From assembly GCF_014647795.1 (NCBI RefSeq), contig NZ_BMPW01000014.1, positions 218,653 to 282,652 on the forward strand: DNA of 64,000 bases, given 5' to 3'. Origin of the DNA: Actinoplanes campanulatus (GTDB lineage Bacteria; Actinomycetota; Actinomycetes; Mycobacteriales; Micromonosporaceae). Within the stretch, counting starts at the first letter, position 1. Every line of letters starts with the position of its first letter. Positions 15,482-23,477 of this stretch are shown here, in pieces. Below the pieces are notes generated by a model. That model searched no databases. It had not been told where the DNA came from and was given only the letters and a program-made list of their open reading frames with translations. The position numbers and the translations under genes were made by a program.

Positions 15482-17323
15482 TCAGCCGATCGCGAAGCTC
15501 GGGTGCGGCGGCTGGTTGTACGCGGTGTTCTGCCAGGCCACCGCCTCCCGGTACTGCCGGTCCTGCATCAGCGAGGCCCGCGAGATGCTGGTCGAGTCGG
15601 TGGTCGAGTAGATCCGCAGGGCGGTGTTGTTCGTGGTCGGCCAGATGACCTCCTCCCGCCAGTCACCGAGGATGTCGGCCTGCAACGACGGGGTGGCCTT
15701 GGTGCCGTTGTTCGAGTGCACGCCACTGGCGGTCAGCAGCCGGGTGTCGGCGCCGGTCCCGTACTTGTCGATCCGGGTCTGGTCGAGCAGCTCCCGCTGG
15801 GCGTCACCGTCCCACCAGATCACGAAGTTCGTCGACGACGGCTTGCGGCCGAGGTTCGCGCCACTCGCGCTGCGCAGGCCGTCGACCGCCGACGACCACG
15901 ACTCGGCGCCCGCGCTGCCCGCGTAGACGTCGGCGGACACGCCCCGGCCGTTGTCGCAGCCGCACGACGCGGTCGACCAGATCAGAGCACCGGTACGCGC
16001 GTCCGCCATCCACATGGCCGGCTTGGACCCGTCCTCGGACACCTTGAAGACCTCCTGCCCCGAGCGGCTCGGGATCAGGTCGCTGACGTGGTAGGCGTCG
16101 CCGTGTCCCCGGCCCGTGGTCCACAGTCCGTAGCCGTTGTCGTCGACCGCCATCGCGCCGTACAGGATCTCGTCACGCCCGTCGGCGTCCACGTCGGCGA
16201 TGGACAGCTGGTGGTTGCCCTGCCCGGCCCAGGCGGATCCGTTGGTGGACGAGTTGCTGTCGAACGTCCACTTCCGGGTCAGCGTGCCGTTGCGGAAGTC
16301 CCAGGCGGCGATCACGCTGCGGGTGTAGTAGCCGCGGGCCATGATGATGCTCGGGTACGACCCGTTGAGGTAGGCGGTCCCGGCCAGGAACCGGTCGACC
16401 CGATTGCCGTAGGAGTCGCCCCACGACGAGACGGTGCCGCGGGCGGGCACGTAGTCGGCGGTGGCCATGGCCCGCCCGGTCTGCCCGTTGAACACGGTCA
16501 GGAACTCGGGACCGGACAGGATGTAGCCCGACGAGTTGCGGTAGTCGGCGCTCGAGCTGCCGATCACCACGCCGGCGCCGTCCTTCGTACCGTCGGCGGT
16601 CTTCATGGCGACCTCGGCTCTGCCGTCGCCGTCGTAGTCGAACACCTGGAACTGGGTGTAGTGCGCGCCCGCCCGGATGTTGCGGCCCAGGTCGATGCGC
16701 CACAGCCGGGTGCCGTTGAGCTTGTAGGCGTCGATGAACACGTTGCCGGTGTAGCCGGACTGCGAGTTGTCCTTGGCGTTCGACGGGTCCCACTTGAGGA
16801 CGATCTCGTACTGGCCGTCGCCGTCGAGGTCGCCCACCGACGCGTCGTTGGCCGAGTAGGTGTAGGCCACCCCGTCCGGGGTGGTGCCGCCGGACGGGAT
16901 CTGGATCGGCACGTCCTGGTAGGCGGCCAGCAGCCCGACGCTGGGTTCCTCGGCGGCCAGGGTGACGGCCTCGGCGCCGTCGACGACCGGCCGCACGGTG
17001 TAGGACGCGCCGGCCGGGGCGCCGGCGTCGGTGTAGTTCGTGCCGGCGGCGATCGGCGCGGCGTTGATCTTGACCGATCCGCGGTAGACGTTGAACGCCA
17101 CTCCGGCCGGGTCCGACGCGAGCAGCCGCCACGACAGGAAGTTCCCCCGTGACGTGCGCAGAGCGATCAGACCACGATCAAGATCTTCAGTGGTACGGGC
17201 GGACGGCGCGACAGCCGCGAGGGGGCCGCTCTCGGCGGCGGCCACGGAGGTGGCGCCGCCGAGCAGGAGCAGGGTGGTGGCCGCCAGCGCGACGGCCTTT
17301 CGGGGTAGGGCAGCGATGTGCAT
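15482..17323 (-). CDS. Secreted rhamnogalacturonan lyase, polysaccharide lyase family 11
   Basis: 613 residues with a signal peptide (about 1-29). The protein matches PL11 (YesW/YesX-like) over its whole length: N-terminal RTTEDLDRGLIALRT and an Ig-like domain, then the eight-bladed propeller with repeated calcium loops (DLDGDGQYEIVLKWDPS, DYDGDGRAEVAMKTADGT, DVDADGRDEILYG) and NHQLSIAD, SCGCDNGRG. PL11 enzymes cut the rhamnose-galacturonate backbone of rhamnogalacturonan I by beta-elimination and need Ca2+. It pairs functionally with the CE12-type esterase at 5800 and the arabinan-directed GH43 enzymes. A GTTAACGATTCA site lies about 100 bp upstream. Confidence 0.93.
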   Translation of the reverse strand: MHIAALPRKAVALAATTLLLLGGATSVAAAESGPLAAVAPSARTTEDLDRGLIALRTSRGNFLSWRLLASDPAGVAFNVYRGSVKINAAPIAAGTNYTDAGAPAGASYTVRPVVDGAEAVTLAAEEPSVGLLAAYQDVPIQIPSGGTTPDGVAYTYSANDASVGDLDGDGQYEIVLKWDPSNAKDNSQSGYTGNVFIDAYKLNGTRLWRIDLGRNIRAGAHYTQFQVFDYDGDGRAEVAMKTADGTKDGAGVVIGSSSADYRNSSGYILSGPEFLTVFNGQTGRAMATADYVPARGTVSSWGDSYGNRVDRFLAGTAYLNGSYPSIIMARGYYTRSVIAAWDFRNGTLTRKWTFDSNSSTNGSAWAGQGNHQLSIADVDADGRDEILYGAMAVDDNGYGLWTTGRGHGDAYHVSDLIPSRSGQEVFKVSEDGSKPAMWMADARTGALIWSTASCGCDNGRGVSADVYAGSAGAESWSSAVDGLRSASGANLGRKPSSTNFVIWWDGDAQRELLDQTRIDKYGTGADTRLLTASGVHSNNGTKATPSLQADILGDWREEVIWPTTNNTALRIYSTTDSTSISRASLMQDRQYREAVAWQNTAYNQPPHPSFAIG

Positions 17324-17419
17324 GGGGATCCCATCGTGTGCAGGAACGGGGACACACGGACCGCGCTCGGGGAAAGCGCGGGCGGAACGAGCCTCGGGGC
17401 GGCTCGCGGTTTCTTGAGT

Positions 17420-17462
17420 ATGTTAACGATTCAATGGAGGGTCAAGCTTCGATGTCCATCGA
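17420..17462. promoter_or_regulatory. LacI-like operator and second dyad upstream of PL11
   Basis: ATGTTAACGATTCAAT (17420-17435) shares ATGTTAACGAT with the GH43 promoter at 13949. A separate dyad TCGATG-TC-CATCGA occupies 17449-17462. Both are in the 323-bp gap between PL11 and the next gene; the rest of that gap (17324-17419, 17463-17646) shows nothing I can name. Confidence 0.5.
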
Positions 17463-17646
17463 TTGAATTTCGGCACTCCGGGCCTCGCGTTGGACACCGC
17501 CGGACACCGGCCGATCTCGGCGAACCGGATATCACCGCAGCTCAGCATGGTCACATGACACCGTCCGGCACGCCGCGGGCAACCCGGCACGGCATCTTCC
17601 CGCGTAGATTCCGGCGGCCGGAACGGCACGGAGACTGGGGGAGACG

Positions 17647-18195
17647 ATGCGCGACCTGAACGCGGACGAGCTGGACCGGTTGAAACGCTCGAATCACCAG
17701 CTGAGGCTCTCGGCCGTGGCGGTGGTCGTGCTGATGGGCGCGGTGCTGGCGGTCGCGATCGCCAGCGGCGCCACCCAGCTGGCGAGCTTCGGCGGGCCGC
17801 TCGGCGTCGCGGTCGGGGCCGTGCTGCTGGTCCCGCACCGCCGGATGCTGACCGAACTGGGCCTGACGCCCGCCGAGGGCAAGGCCGCCCTCCGGCAGGA
17901 GCGGCTGCGCCTCAAGGGCATCACCGCCCTGCCGGTGCGGGAGCGGGTCCAGCGCGAGACGCTGCGCGCCCGGGCCTGGCTGATCACCGCCCTGCTGAGC
18001 CTGGTGGTCTTCGCGGTCGCGGCGAACTATTTCTTCGGCCACGCCGGACAGCCGGTCGTGGAGGGCGAGTCCGACGGCTGGTTCACCGTGAGCCTGCCGG
18101 CCGGCATCGCGACCCTCATCCTCGTCCCGAGCGCGCTGGGCCAGGTCGTCAAGCACCGTAGGGAGGCCCGCGACATCCTCGCCGCCGGCCGCTGA
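17647..18195 (+). CDS. Membrane protein of unknown function, four helices
   Basis: 182 residues. The N-terminus MRDLNADELDRLKRSNHQLR is a charged amphipathic helix. Two hydrophobic helices (about 21-40 and 47-62) precede a basic cytoplasmic loop (RHKxLTELGLTPAEGKAALR-like, very rich in Arg and Glu), and two more helices follow (about 113-133, 146-166). The layout of two TM pairs around a charged central helix is clear, but I do not recognise the family. It is transcribed alone, ahead of a long imperfect inverted repeat. Start: GGGGGAGACG precedes the ATG. Confidence 0.6.
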   Translation: MRDLNADELDRLKRSNHQLRLSAVAVVVLMGAVLAVAIASGATQLASFGGPLGVAVGAVLLVPHRRMLTELGLTPAEGKAALRQERLRLKGITALPVRERVQRETLRARAWLITALLSLVVFAVAANYFFGHAGQPVVEGESDGWFTVSLPAGIATLILVPSALGQVVKHRREARDILAAGR

Positions 18196-18198
18196 CCC

Positions 18199-18297
18199 AG
18201 GTCCTGTCCGGTGGGTCATCCAGCGCCACGGCGAGGCCCGAGCCCCCGTCCGGGACTTCCCCCGGGCACTTGGGTGACCCACCCGACAGGCCCTAGG
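18199..18297. repeat. Long imperfect inverted repeat, probable terminator
   Basis: GGTCCTGTCCGGTGGGTCAT (from 18199) pairs with GGTGACCCACCCGACAGGCC (to about 18294), roughly 20-bp arms with a few mismatches and about 50 nt between them. It lies between the stop at 18195 and the next gene and may end the upstream transcript. An upstream start for the NB-ARC gene inside this repeat is therefore unlikely. Confidence 0.5.
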
Positions 18298-18339
18298 CTC
18301 GCGGGTGCCGCTTCCCCCGCCCGCCGAGGAGTCCCCGGT

Positions 18340-20082
18340 TTGCCGACCGACCCCGCCACGCCGGCCGACCTGGGACAGGTGCTGCGGCGGCTGCGCCGGC
18401 GCCAGGCCCGGCAGACCGGCCGCAAGCAGCTGTCCTACCGCGACATCGCGGAGCGGGCCGGCTGGTCGCACGGGATGGTCGGCGAGTACTTCACCGGGCG
18501 GGTGCTGCCCCCGGCCGACCGGCTCGACAGCCTGATCCGGATCCTCGGCGCCACCGCCGCCGAGACGGCCATGCTGGCGAGGGTCCGCGACGGCATCGAG
18601 GAGGAACGCCGCCGGGCCGCACCGGGCCGCCGCACCGCGCCGGTCCCCCGGGATCTGCCGCCGCCGCAGCGCGCCTTCGTGGCCCGGGCCGCCGAGCTGG
18701 CCCGGCTGGACGAACTGGCCCGGCTGGACGGGACGGGCGGCCACGGACGGCCGATCGTGATCAGCGGCATGGCCGGGGTCGGCAAGACCAGCCTGGCGCT
18801 GCACTGGGCGCACCGGGTGGCCGACCGGTTCCCGGACGGGCAGACGTACCTGAATCTGCGCGGTTTCCATCCGGGCCGGGCGGTGGGCACCGGCGAGGCG
18901 CTGCGCCACCTGCTGCTGTCCCTGGGTGTGCCGGGTGATCAGGTGCCGGCCGATCCGGATCACGCGGCAGTGCTCTACCGCCGGACGCTGGCCGGCCGCC
19001 GGGTGCTGGTCGTGCTGGACAACGTGGCGGACGCCGAGCAGGTCCGGGGCCTGCTGCCACCGGACGGCTGCCTCGCGGTCCTGACCAGCCGGCGAGAGCT
19101 GACCGGGCTGGTGGTGGCGGAGAACGCGTACCCGCTGTCGCTGCGGCCGCTCGGCGACCGCGAGGCCGTGGACCTGCTCGCCGGACGGCTGGGTGGCGAC
19201 CGGGCCGGGGCGGTGGAGCGGTTCGGTGACGAGGCGGCCGCGCTGGCCTGGTTCGCGGCCGGGCAGCGGGTGCTGCTCGCCGTCTTCGAGCTCGCCGCGC
19301 GTACCGGAAGGGATCGTGCGGCCTGGCAGTTGGCCTGGGGCATGGGTGAGTTCCTGGACCGGGGCGGCGACTGGCCGGAGTGGGCCCGGGTGCACACCGC
19401 GGCGCTCGCGGCGGCCGAACGGCTCGGCGATCCGAGGGCGCTGGCGTTCTCGCACCGGGTCGTCGCCACCGCGCACCTCCAGACCGGGAAGCCGGGGGAC
19501 GCGGTGGCCCATCTGGAACGGGCCTACGAGCTGTGCCGCGGCATCGGCGATCTCGGCCGGGCGGCGAACTGTCTCTACCTGCTGGCCTGGGCGTACGAGC
19601 AGGCGGACCGGCTGCCGGAGGGCCTGGCCCACGGTGAGCGGGCGATCGCCCTGGCCCGGGTGGCGGACGATCCGGCGGTGCTGGGCTTCTCGCTCAACAT
19701 GGCGGGTCACCTGCACAACCGGCTCGGCGAGCACGCGACAGCGGTCGAGCTCTGCCGGGAGGCCGCCGCCCTGCAACGCCGGGTCGGTCACCTGGCCGGG
19801 CTGGCGGCGACGTTGGACACGCTGGGCGCCGCCCACCACGGGCTCGGCGAGCACAAGCGGGCCGCCGCGGACTTCCGGGAGGCCCTGGAGTCGCAGGCCG
19901 AGCTGGGGTGCCGCTACGAGGAGGCGGACGTGGCCGGCCGCCTCGGCGACACGTGTCTCGCGATGGGTGACGTGGCGGCGGCCCGTGCGGCGTGGCAGCG
20001 CGGGCTGCGGATCCTCGAGTCGCTGCGCCACCCCGACGCCGACGATCTGCGCGACCGCCTGGACGCCCTGCCTGCCGGATGA
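18340..20082 (+). CDS. HTH-NB-ARC-TPR regulator (STAND ATPase) with shortened central region
   Basis: 580 residues from TTG 18340 (GAGGAG about 9 nt upstream). Residues about 8-75 are an XRE-type HTH (LSYRDIAERAGWSHGMVGEYFTGR). An NB-ARC ATPase follows: ISGMAGVGKTSLALHWAHR (Walker A), VLVVLDNVADAEQVRGLLP (Walker B), AVLTSRRELTGL (sensor 1). Four to six TPR-like repeats fill residues about 300-560. In this AfsR/SARP-associated family a GLPLAL helix and a winged helix normally connect the ATPase to the TPRs, about 150 residues. Here GGDRAGAVERF passes straight to GDEAAALAWFAAGQRVLLAV, so that segment appears to be deleted in frame. Target genes are unknown. It may sense a signal through the TPRs. 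Confidence 0.8.
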   Translation: MPTDPATPADLGQVLRRLRRRQARQTGRKQLSYRDIAERAGWSHGMVGEYFTGRVLPPADRLDSLIRILGATAAETAMLARVRDGIEEERRRAAPGRRTAPVPRDLPPPQRAFVARAAELARLDELARLDGTGGHGRPIVISGMAGVGKTSLALHWAHRVADRFPDGQTYLNLRGFHPGRAVGTGEALRHLLLSLGVPGDQVPADPDHAAVLYRRTLAGRRVLVVLDNVADAEQVRGLLPPDGCLAVLTSRRELTGLVVAENAYPLSLRPLGDREAVDLLAGRLGGDRAGAVERFGDEAAALAWFAAGQRVLLAVFELAARTGRDRAAWQLAWGMGEFLDRGGDWPEWARVHTAALAAAERLGDPRALAFSHRVVATAHLQTGKPGDAVAHLERAYELCRGIGDLGRAANCLYLLAWAYEQADRLPEGLAHGERAIALARVADDPAVLGFSLNMAGHLHNRLGEHATAVELCREAAALQRRVGHLAGLAATLDTLGAAHHGLGEHKRAAADFREALESQAELGCRYEEADVAGRLGDTCLAMGDVAAARAAWQRGLRILESLRHPDADDLRDRLDALPAG

Positions 20083-20087
20083 TGTCC

Positions 20088-20116
20088 GGCGCCGGGATCA
20101 GGACGATCCCGGCGCC
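20088..20116 (+). terminator. Terminator of the NB-ARC gene
   Basis: Perfect 12-bp stem GGCGCCGGGATC / GATCCCGGCGCC with AGGAC loop, 6 nt past the stop codon. Confidence 0.8.
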
Positions 20117-20126
20117 GAAACGGGCT

Positions 20127-20189
20127 GCCGACCCGGCCATCCTCACCCGAGCGGGTCAGCCGACCCGGCCATCCTCACCCGAGCGGTCA
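20127..20189. repeat. 32-bp tandem duplication containing the GH2 stop codon
   Basis: GCCGACCCGGCCATCCTCAC...GGTCA occurs at 20127-20158 and again at 20159-20189 with one G missing. The TCA that serves as the stop of the minus-strand GH2 gene (20187-20189) is the end of the second copy. Confidence 0.75.
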
Positions 20190-23100
20190 GGCGGCCTCGG
20201 CCGTGTAGAGGGCGGACACCTCCTCGTCGGTCAGGCTGCGGTCGTAGGCGTGCACCCGGTCGATCGAGCCGGACCAGAAGTCGGTGCGGTTGCCCGCGTA
20301 CTTCGCCCGGCCCACCGACAGCGGGCCGGTGCTCACCACGTCCGGGCCGGCCGGGACCGTGGCGGCTCGCCGGCCGTCGACGTAGAGGCGGATCTCGCCG
20401 GTGGTGTGGTCGCGGACGCCGGTCAGGTGGTACCAGCGGTTCAGTTCGGGCGTGGTGACCAGCCGGGCCCGGTTGCCGCCGGGGGTGCTGAACGCGAAGG
20501 CACCCTGCCCGTACTGGAGGTAGAAGGGGTTCTCGGTGCGGCGGCCGTCCTGGCTGAGCGCGGTGGCGTAGTTGCCGGGCAGCTCGTCGAGGGTCACCCA
20601 GGCCGCGACCGTGTAGTCCTTCGTGGTGTCGAGCACCGGCGCCACCGTGTCGGCGTGGTCGCCGTCACCGTCGAACCGCAGCGCCGTGCCGCTCACGCCG
20701 GGAGCCCACGCGGTGTCGCCGGTCAGGGTGAGGTGACTGTCGCCGCCGCTGTCGCGGGCGGTCGTGCCGCTGCCCTCGTCCAGGTCCCAGGCGCCGTGCC
20801 CGGGGTAGGTGCGGGCCTGACCGGACGCCGCCCCGGCCGCGATCACTTTCGCGTTCACCGCCCGTACCGCCGCGGGGTTGACCTTGATCTCTCGCCGGTC
20901 GTAGGTCCAGAGGCCGTTGAGCTCGGTCTCCAGATCGGTGATCTGGGTGTAGACCGACCCGGACAGCTCCGCGCCGGCCGCCTCCAGGTAGAAGCGCTCG
21001 GTGTTGTCGACGTACTTCGCGGTGAGCGCGGCCTTGTCGGCGACGCCGCTGTAGATGACGGCGGGCGTGCCCGGCCACATGTGCCCGGGGGTACGCAGGG
21101 TGAAGCCACCGTGTTCACCGTCCATCGCGATGCGGGTGGCGTCCGGGTAGGGCGGATCATTGTTGACGTAGTCGTGATGGTCGATCACGTCGCCCTTGCC
21201 GGAGTCACCCTTGGACGCGCAACAGTTGACGCCACTGTGCGCATTGACGATGCGGGACGGGTCGTCAATCTTGACGGCGGTGGCGATCTGTCCCGTCGTC
21301 GTACGGTCCCATTCGCCCCAGCCCTCGTTGAAGACGATCCACCCGATGATCGACGGGAAATTGTGCAACTGGCGCATCATCTCCCGGCCCTGACTCAGGA
21401 ACGTCTCCTGACCGGCCGTGCTGTTGATGTCGGCGGAGACGAAGTCCTGCCAGACGAGCAGGCCGAGTTCGTCGGCGTGCCGGTACCAGCGGGCCGACTC
21501 GACCTTGATGTGCTTGCGGACCGCGTTGAAGCCGAGCTTCTTCGTCTCCTCCAGGTCGAAGCGCAGGGCCGCGTCGCTGGGCTGGGTGTACAGGCCGTCC
21601 GGCCAGAAGCCCTGGTCGAGGGTGGCGAGCGAGAAGATCGGCTTGCCGTTCAGCACCAGCTTCGGGAATCCACCGACATTCTGTACGGCGACTTCACGGA
21701 GGCCGAAGTAGCCGCGGACGGCGTCGCTGCCGAGCCGCACGTCGAGGTCGTAGAGGTAGGGGTCGTCCGGGCTCCACAGACGCGGCTCATCGATCTTCAG
21801 GCGGACGTCGGTGTTGGTCTTCGCCACGGCCCTACCCGCAATCCTGCCCTTCCTGTCCCGGGCCACGATGACCGCCGTCGCGCCGACCGCGGACTCGACC
21901 CGGACGACGACCGACCCGGTCGCGACGTCGGGGGTGACGACGAGGCCGTCGACGGCGGCCGGCGCGACCGGCTCCATCCAGACCGTCTGCCAGATGCCGG
22001 ACGACGGCTCGTAGACGATGCCGCCCGGGTTCAGCGACTGCTTGCCCTTCGGCTGGTTCGGCCCGGTCACGTCGGTGACCGCGACGATGATCTCCTGCGG
22101 CCCGTGCCTACGGAGCGCGCCGGTGATGTCGGCGGTGAAGGCCGTGTAGCCGCCGGTGTGCGTGGTGACCAGCGTGCCGTTGACCCACACCTTCGCCTCG
22201 TAGTCGACGGCGCCGAAGTTCAGCTTGATGCGTTTGCCGGTCCAGCCGCGGGGAACGGTGACGAGCTTGCGGTAGAACATGTGGTCCTCGCGCCGTTCGA
22301 TGCCGGACAGCAGCGACTCGACCGGGTAGGGCACGACGATCCGCTCGCCCAGGGTCCTACCGAAGACCGGCTGCTCCCCGGCCTGGGCGCCGGCGAACTC
22401 CCACGGCCCGTTCAGGTTGATCCAGTCCTTGCGGATCAACTGGGGACGCGGGTATTCGGGCAGGGGATGACGCTCGTCGACCCGGTCGCCCCACGGCGTG
22501 GTGAGCCGGTGCGTGGACGTGTTGACCGCCGAGCGGATGACCTGCGGAACCGTCTCGCCGCCGACGATCAGCCCGCCGTTGCCGTCGTAGTTGACCCGGA
22601 CCCGCTGGTTCTTCTGAATCTTCTCGGCCAGGGTGACGACCGCCTTGTCACCGCTCTTACGGACGCTCCGGATCGGGAAAGCCGTGGTGTCCACTTCGAC
22701 CCTGAGGTGCTCGGCCGGCGTGCCGAGGTCGTCGACGGCCGCGTCGAAGTCGGCGATCAGGGTCCGGCCGTCCGGCTGGACGGTGAACGCGACCGGGAAG
22801 ATCTGGAAGCCGTCCGGCGGCGTGAAAGCGCTCTCCGGAACGATCTGCCTGTCGAGCCCGGCGCCCGACCAGCGCAGGAACAGGTTCGCGCCGCCGACGT
22901 CCTGGAACATCTCGATGCGGACGTCGTGCGCCTCCCCCGCCACCAGCGGCACCGGGGCGCTGACCTGCTCACGGTCCCAGTCACCGACCCAGTGGTCGAT
23001 TACCGGCCGCCCGTCGATCAGGAACCGGAACCCGTTGTCGCCGATCATGGAGAACGTGTAGTCGCCGGTGGCCGGCGCGGTGATCTTCCCGGTCCAGCGG

Positions 23101-23351
23101 GCGGTGGTGTGCTCGGTGCGCCCGGTCAGCGACTCGAACGTGCCGGCCAGACCGGGCAGATCGATGTTCGCGTCGAGCACGATCCCGCCGAGTTCGGCGA
23201 AGTCCCGGGCGCCCGGCGCGGACATCCGGAAGTACTCACCCTTGAGACCGTGCACCGGCGGCGCCGCGGAGGCGGGCGCGGCGGGCACGCCGAGGACGGA
23301 GAGAACCAGCAGGACGGCGAGGAGCAGGGTTCTCCCGGGTGATCGGGGCAT
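20187..23351 (-). CDS. Secreted GH2-family glycosidase with PA14 and LamG-type domains
   Basis: 1054 residues from ATG 23351 (GAAGGGAAAC upstream). Order of domains: signal peptide (about 1-29); PA14 domain (about 34-165; VHGLKGEYFR, GDYTFSMIGDNGFRFLIDG); a short beta segment; GH2 sugar-binding, Ig-like and TIM-barrel domains (about 270-800) with GFNAVRKHIKVE and the acid/base in WIVFNEGWGEWD; C-terminal LamG/concanavalin-like lectin domain (about 855-1050; AWDLDEGSGTTARDSGG, DYTVAAWVTLDE). GH2 enzymes are beta-galactosidases, beta-mannosidases, beta-glucuronidases and alpha-arabinopyranosidases; which one cannot be said. Two added carbohydrate-binding modules suggest action on insoluble polymer. 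A TGCAAA-N12-TTTGCA dyad lies 28-51 bp upstream. Confidence 0.88.
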   Translation of the reverse strand: MPRSPGRTLLLAVLLVLSVLGVPAAPASAAPPVHGLKGEYFRMSAPGARDFAELGGIVLDANIDLPGLAGTFESLTGRTEHTTARWTGKITAPATGDYTFSMIGDNGFRFLIDGRPVIDHWVGDWDREQVSAPVPLVAGEAHDVRIEMFQDVGGANLFLRWSGAGLDRQIVPESAFTPPDGFQIFPVAFTVQPDGRTLIADFDAAVDDLGTPAEHLRVEVDTTAFPIRSVRKSGDKAVVTLAEKIQKNQRVRVNYDGNGGLIVGGETVPQVIRSAVNTSTHRLTTPWGDRVDERHPLPEYPRPQLIRKDWINLNGPWEFAGAQAGEQPVFGRTLGERIVVPYPVESLLSGIERREDHMFYRKLVTVPRGWTGKRIKLNFGAVDYEAKVWVNGTLVTTHTGGYTAFTADITGALRRHGPQEIIVAVTDVTGPNQPKGKQSLNPGGIVYEPSSGIWQTVWMEPVAPAAVDGLVVTPDVATGSVVVRVESAVGATAVIVARDRKGRIAGRAVAKTNTDVRLKIDEPRLWSPDDPYLYDLDVRLGSDAVRGYFGLREVAVQNVGGFPKLVLNGKPIFSLATLDQGFWPDGLYTQPSDAALRFDLEETKKLGFNAVRKHIKVESARWYRHADELGLLVWQDFVSADINSTAGQETFLSQGREMMRQLHNFPSIIGWIVFNEGWGEWDRTTTGQIATAVKIDDPSRIVNAHSGVNCCASKGDSGKGDVIDHHDYVNNDPPYPDATRIAMDGEHGGFTLRTPGHMWPGTPAVIYSGVADKAALTAKYVDNTERFYLEAAGAELSGSVYTQITDLETELNGLWTYDRREIKVNPAAVRAVNAKVIAAGAASGQARTYPGHGAWDLDEGSGTTARDSGGDSHLTLTGDTAWAPGVSGTALRFDGDGDHADTVAPVLDTTKDYTVAAWVTLDELPGNYATALSQDGRRTENPFYLQYGQGAFAFSTPGGNRARLVTTPELNRWYHLTGVRDHTTGEIRLYVDGRRAATVPAGPDVVSTGPLSVGRAKYAGNRTDFWSGSIDRVHAYDRSLTDEEVSALYTAEAA

Positions 23352-23378
23352 CGATTGTTTCCCTTCGATCGACGGCAC

Positions 23379-23402
23379 TGCAAACACACTGAACTATTTG
23401 CA
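23379..23402. promoter_or_regulatory. Dyad upstream of the GH2 gene
   Basis: TGCAAA (23379-23384) and TTTGCA (23397-23402) in an AT-rich stretch before the GH2 start; candidate operator overlapping its promoter. Different in form from the GTTANCGNT sites of the arabinan genes. Confidence 0.35.
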
Positions 23403-23477
23403 TATGTGAAGTCAACAGAAGGCAACAGCTTCGGACATGTTCGCGCGAAGTCCGCCGTCCCTCGCGCGGGCGGCTCG

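Noticed and set aside
18211-18339. Earlier start of the NB-ARC gene at GTG 18211
   Set aside because: It would put the start inside the long inverted repeat behind the previous gene and adds 43 unconserved residues; TTG 18340 has GAGGAG at the right distance.
19992-23342. A 1116-codon open frame opposite the GH2 gene
   Set aside because: Shadow of a GH2 gene with intact PA14, catalytic and LamG motifs.
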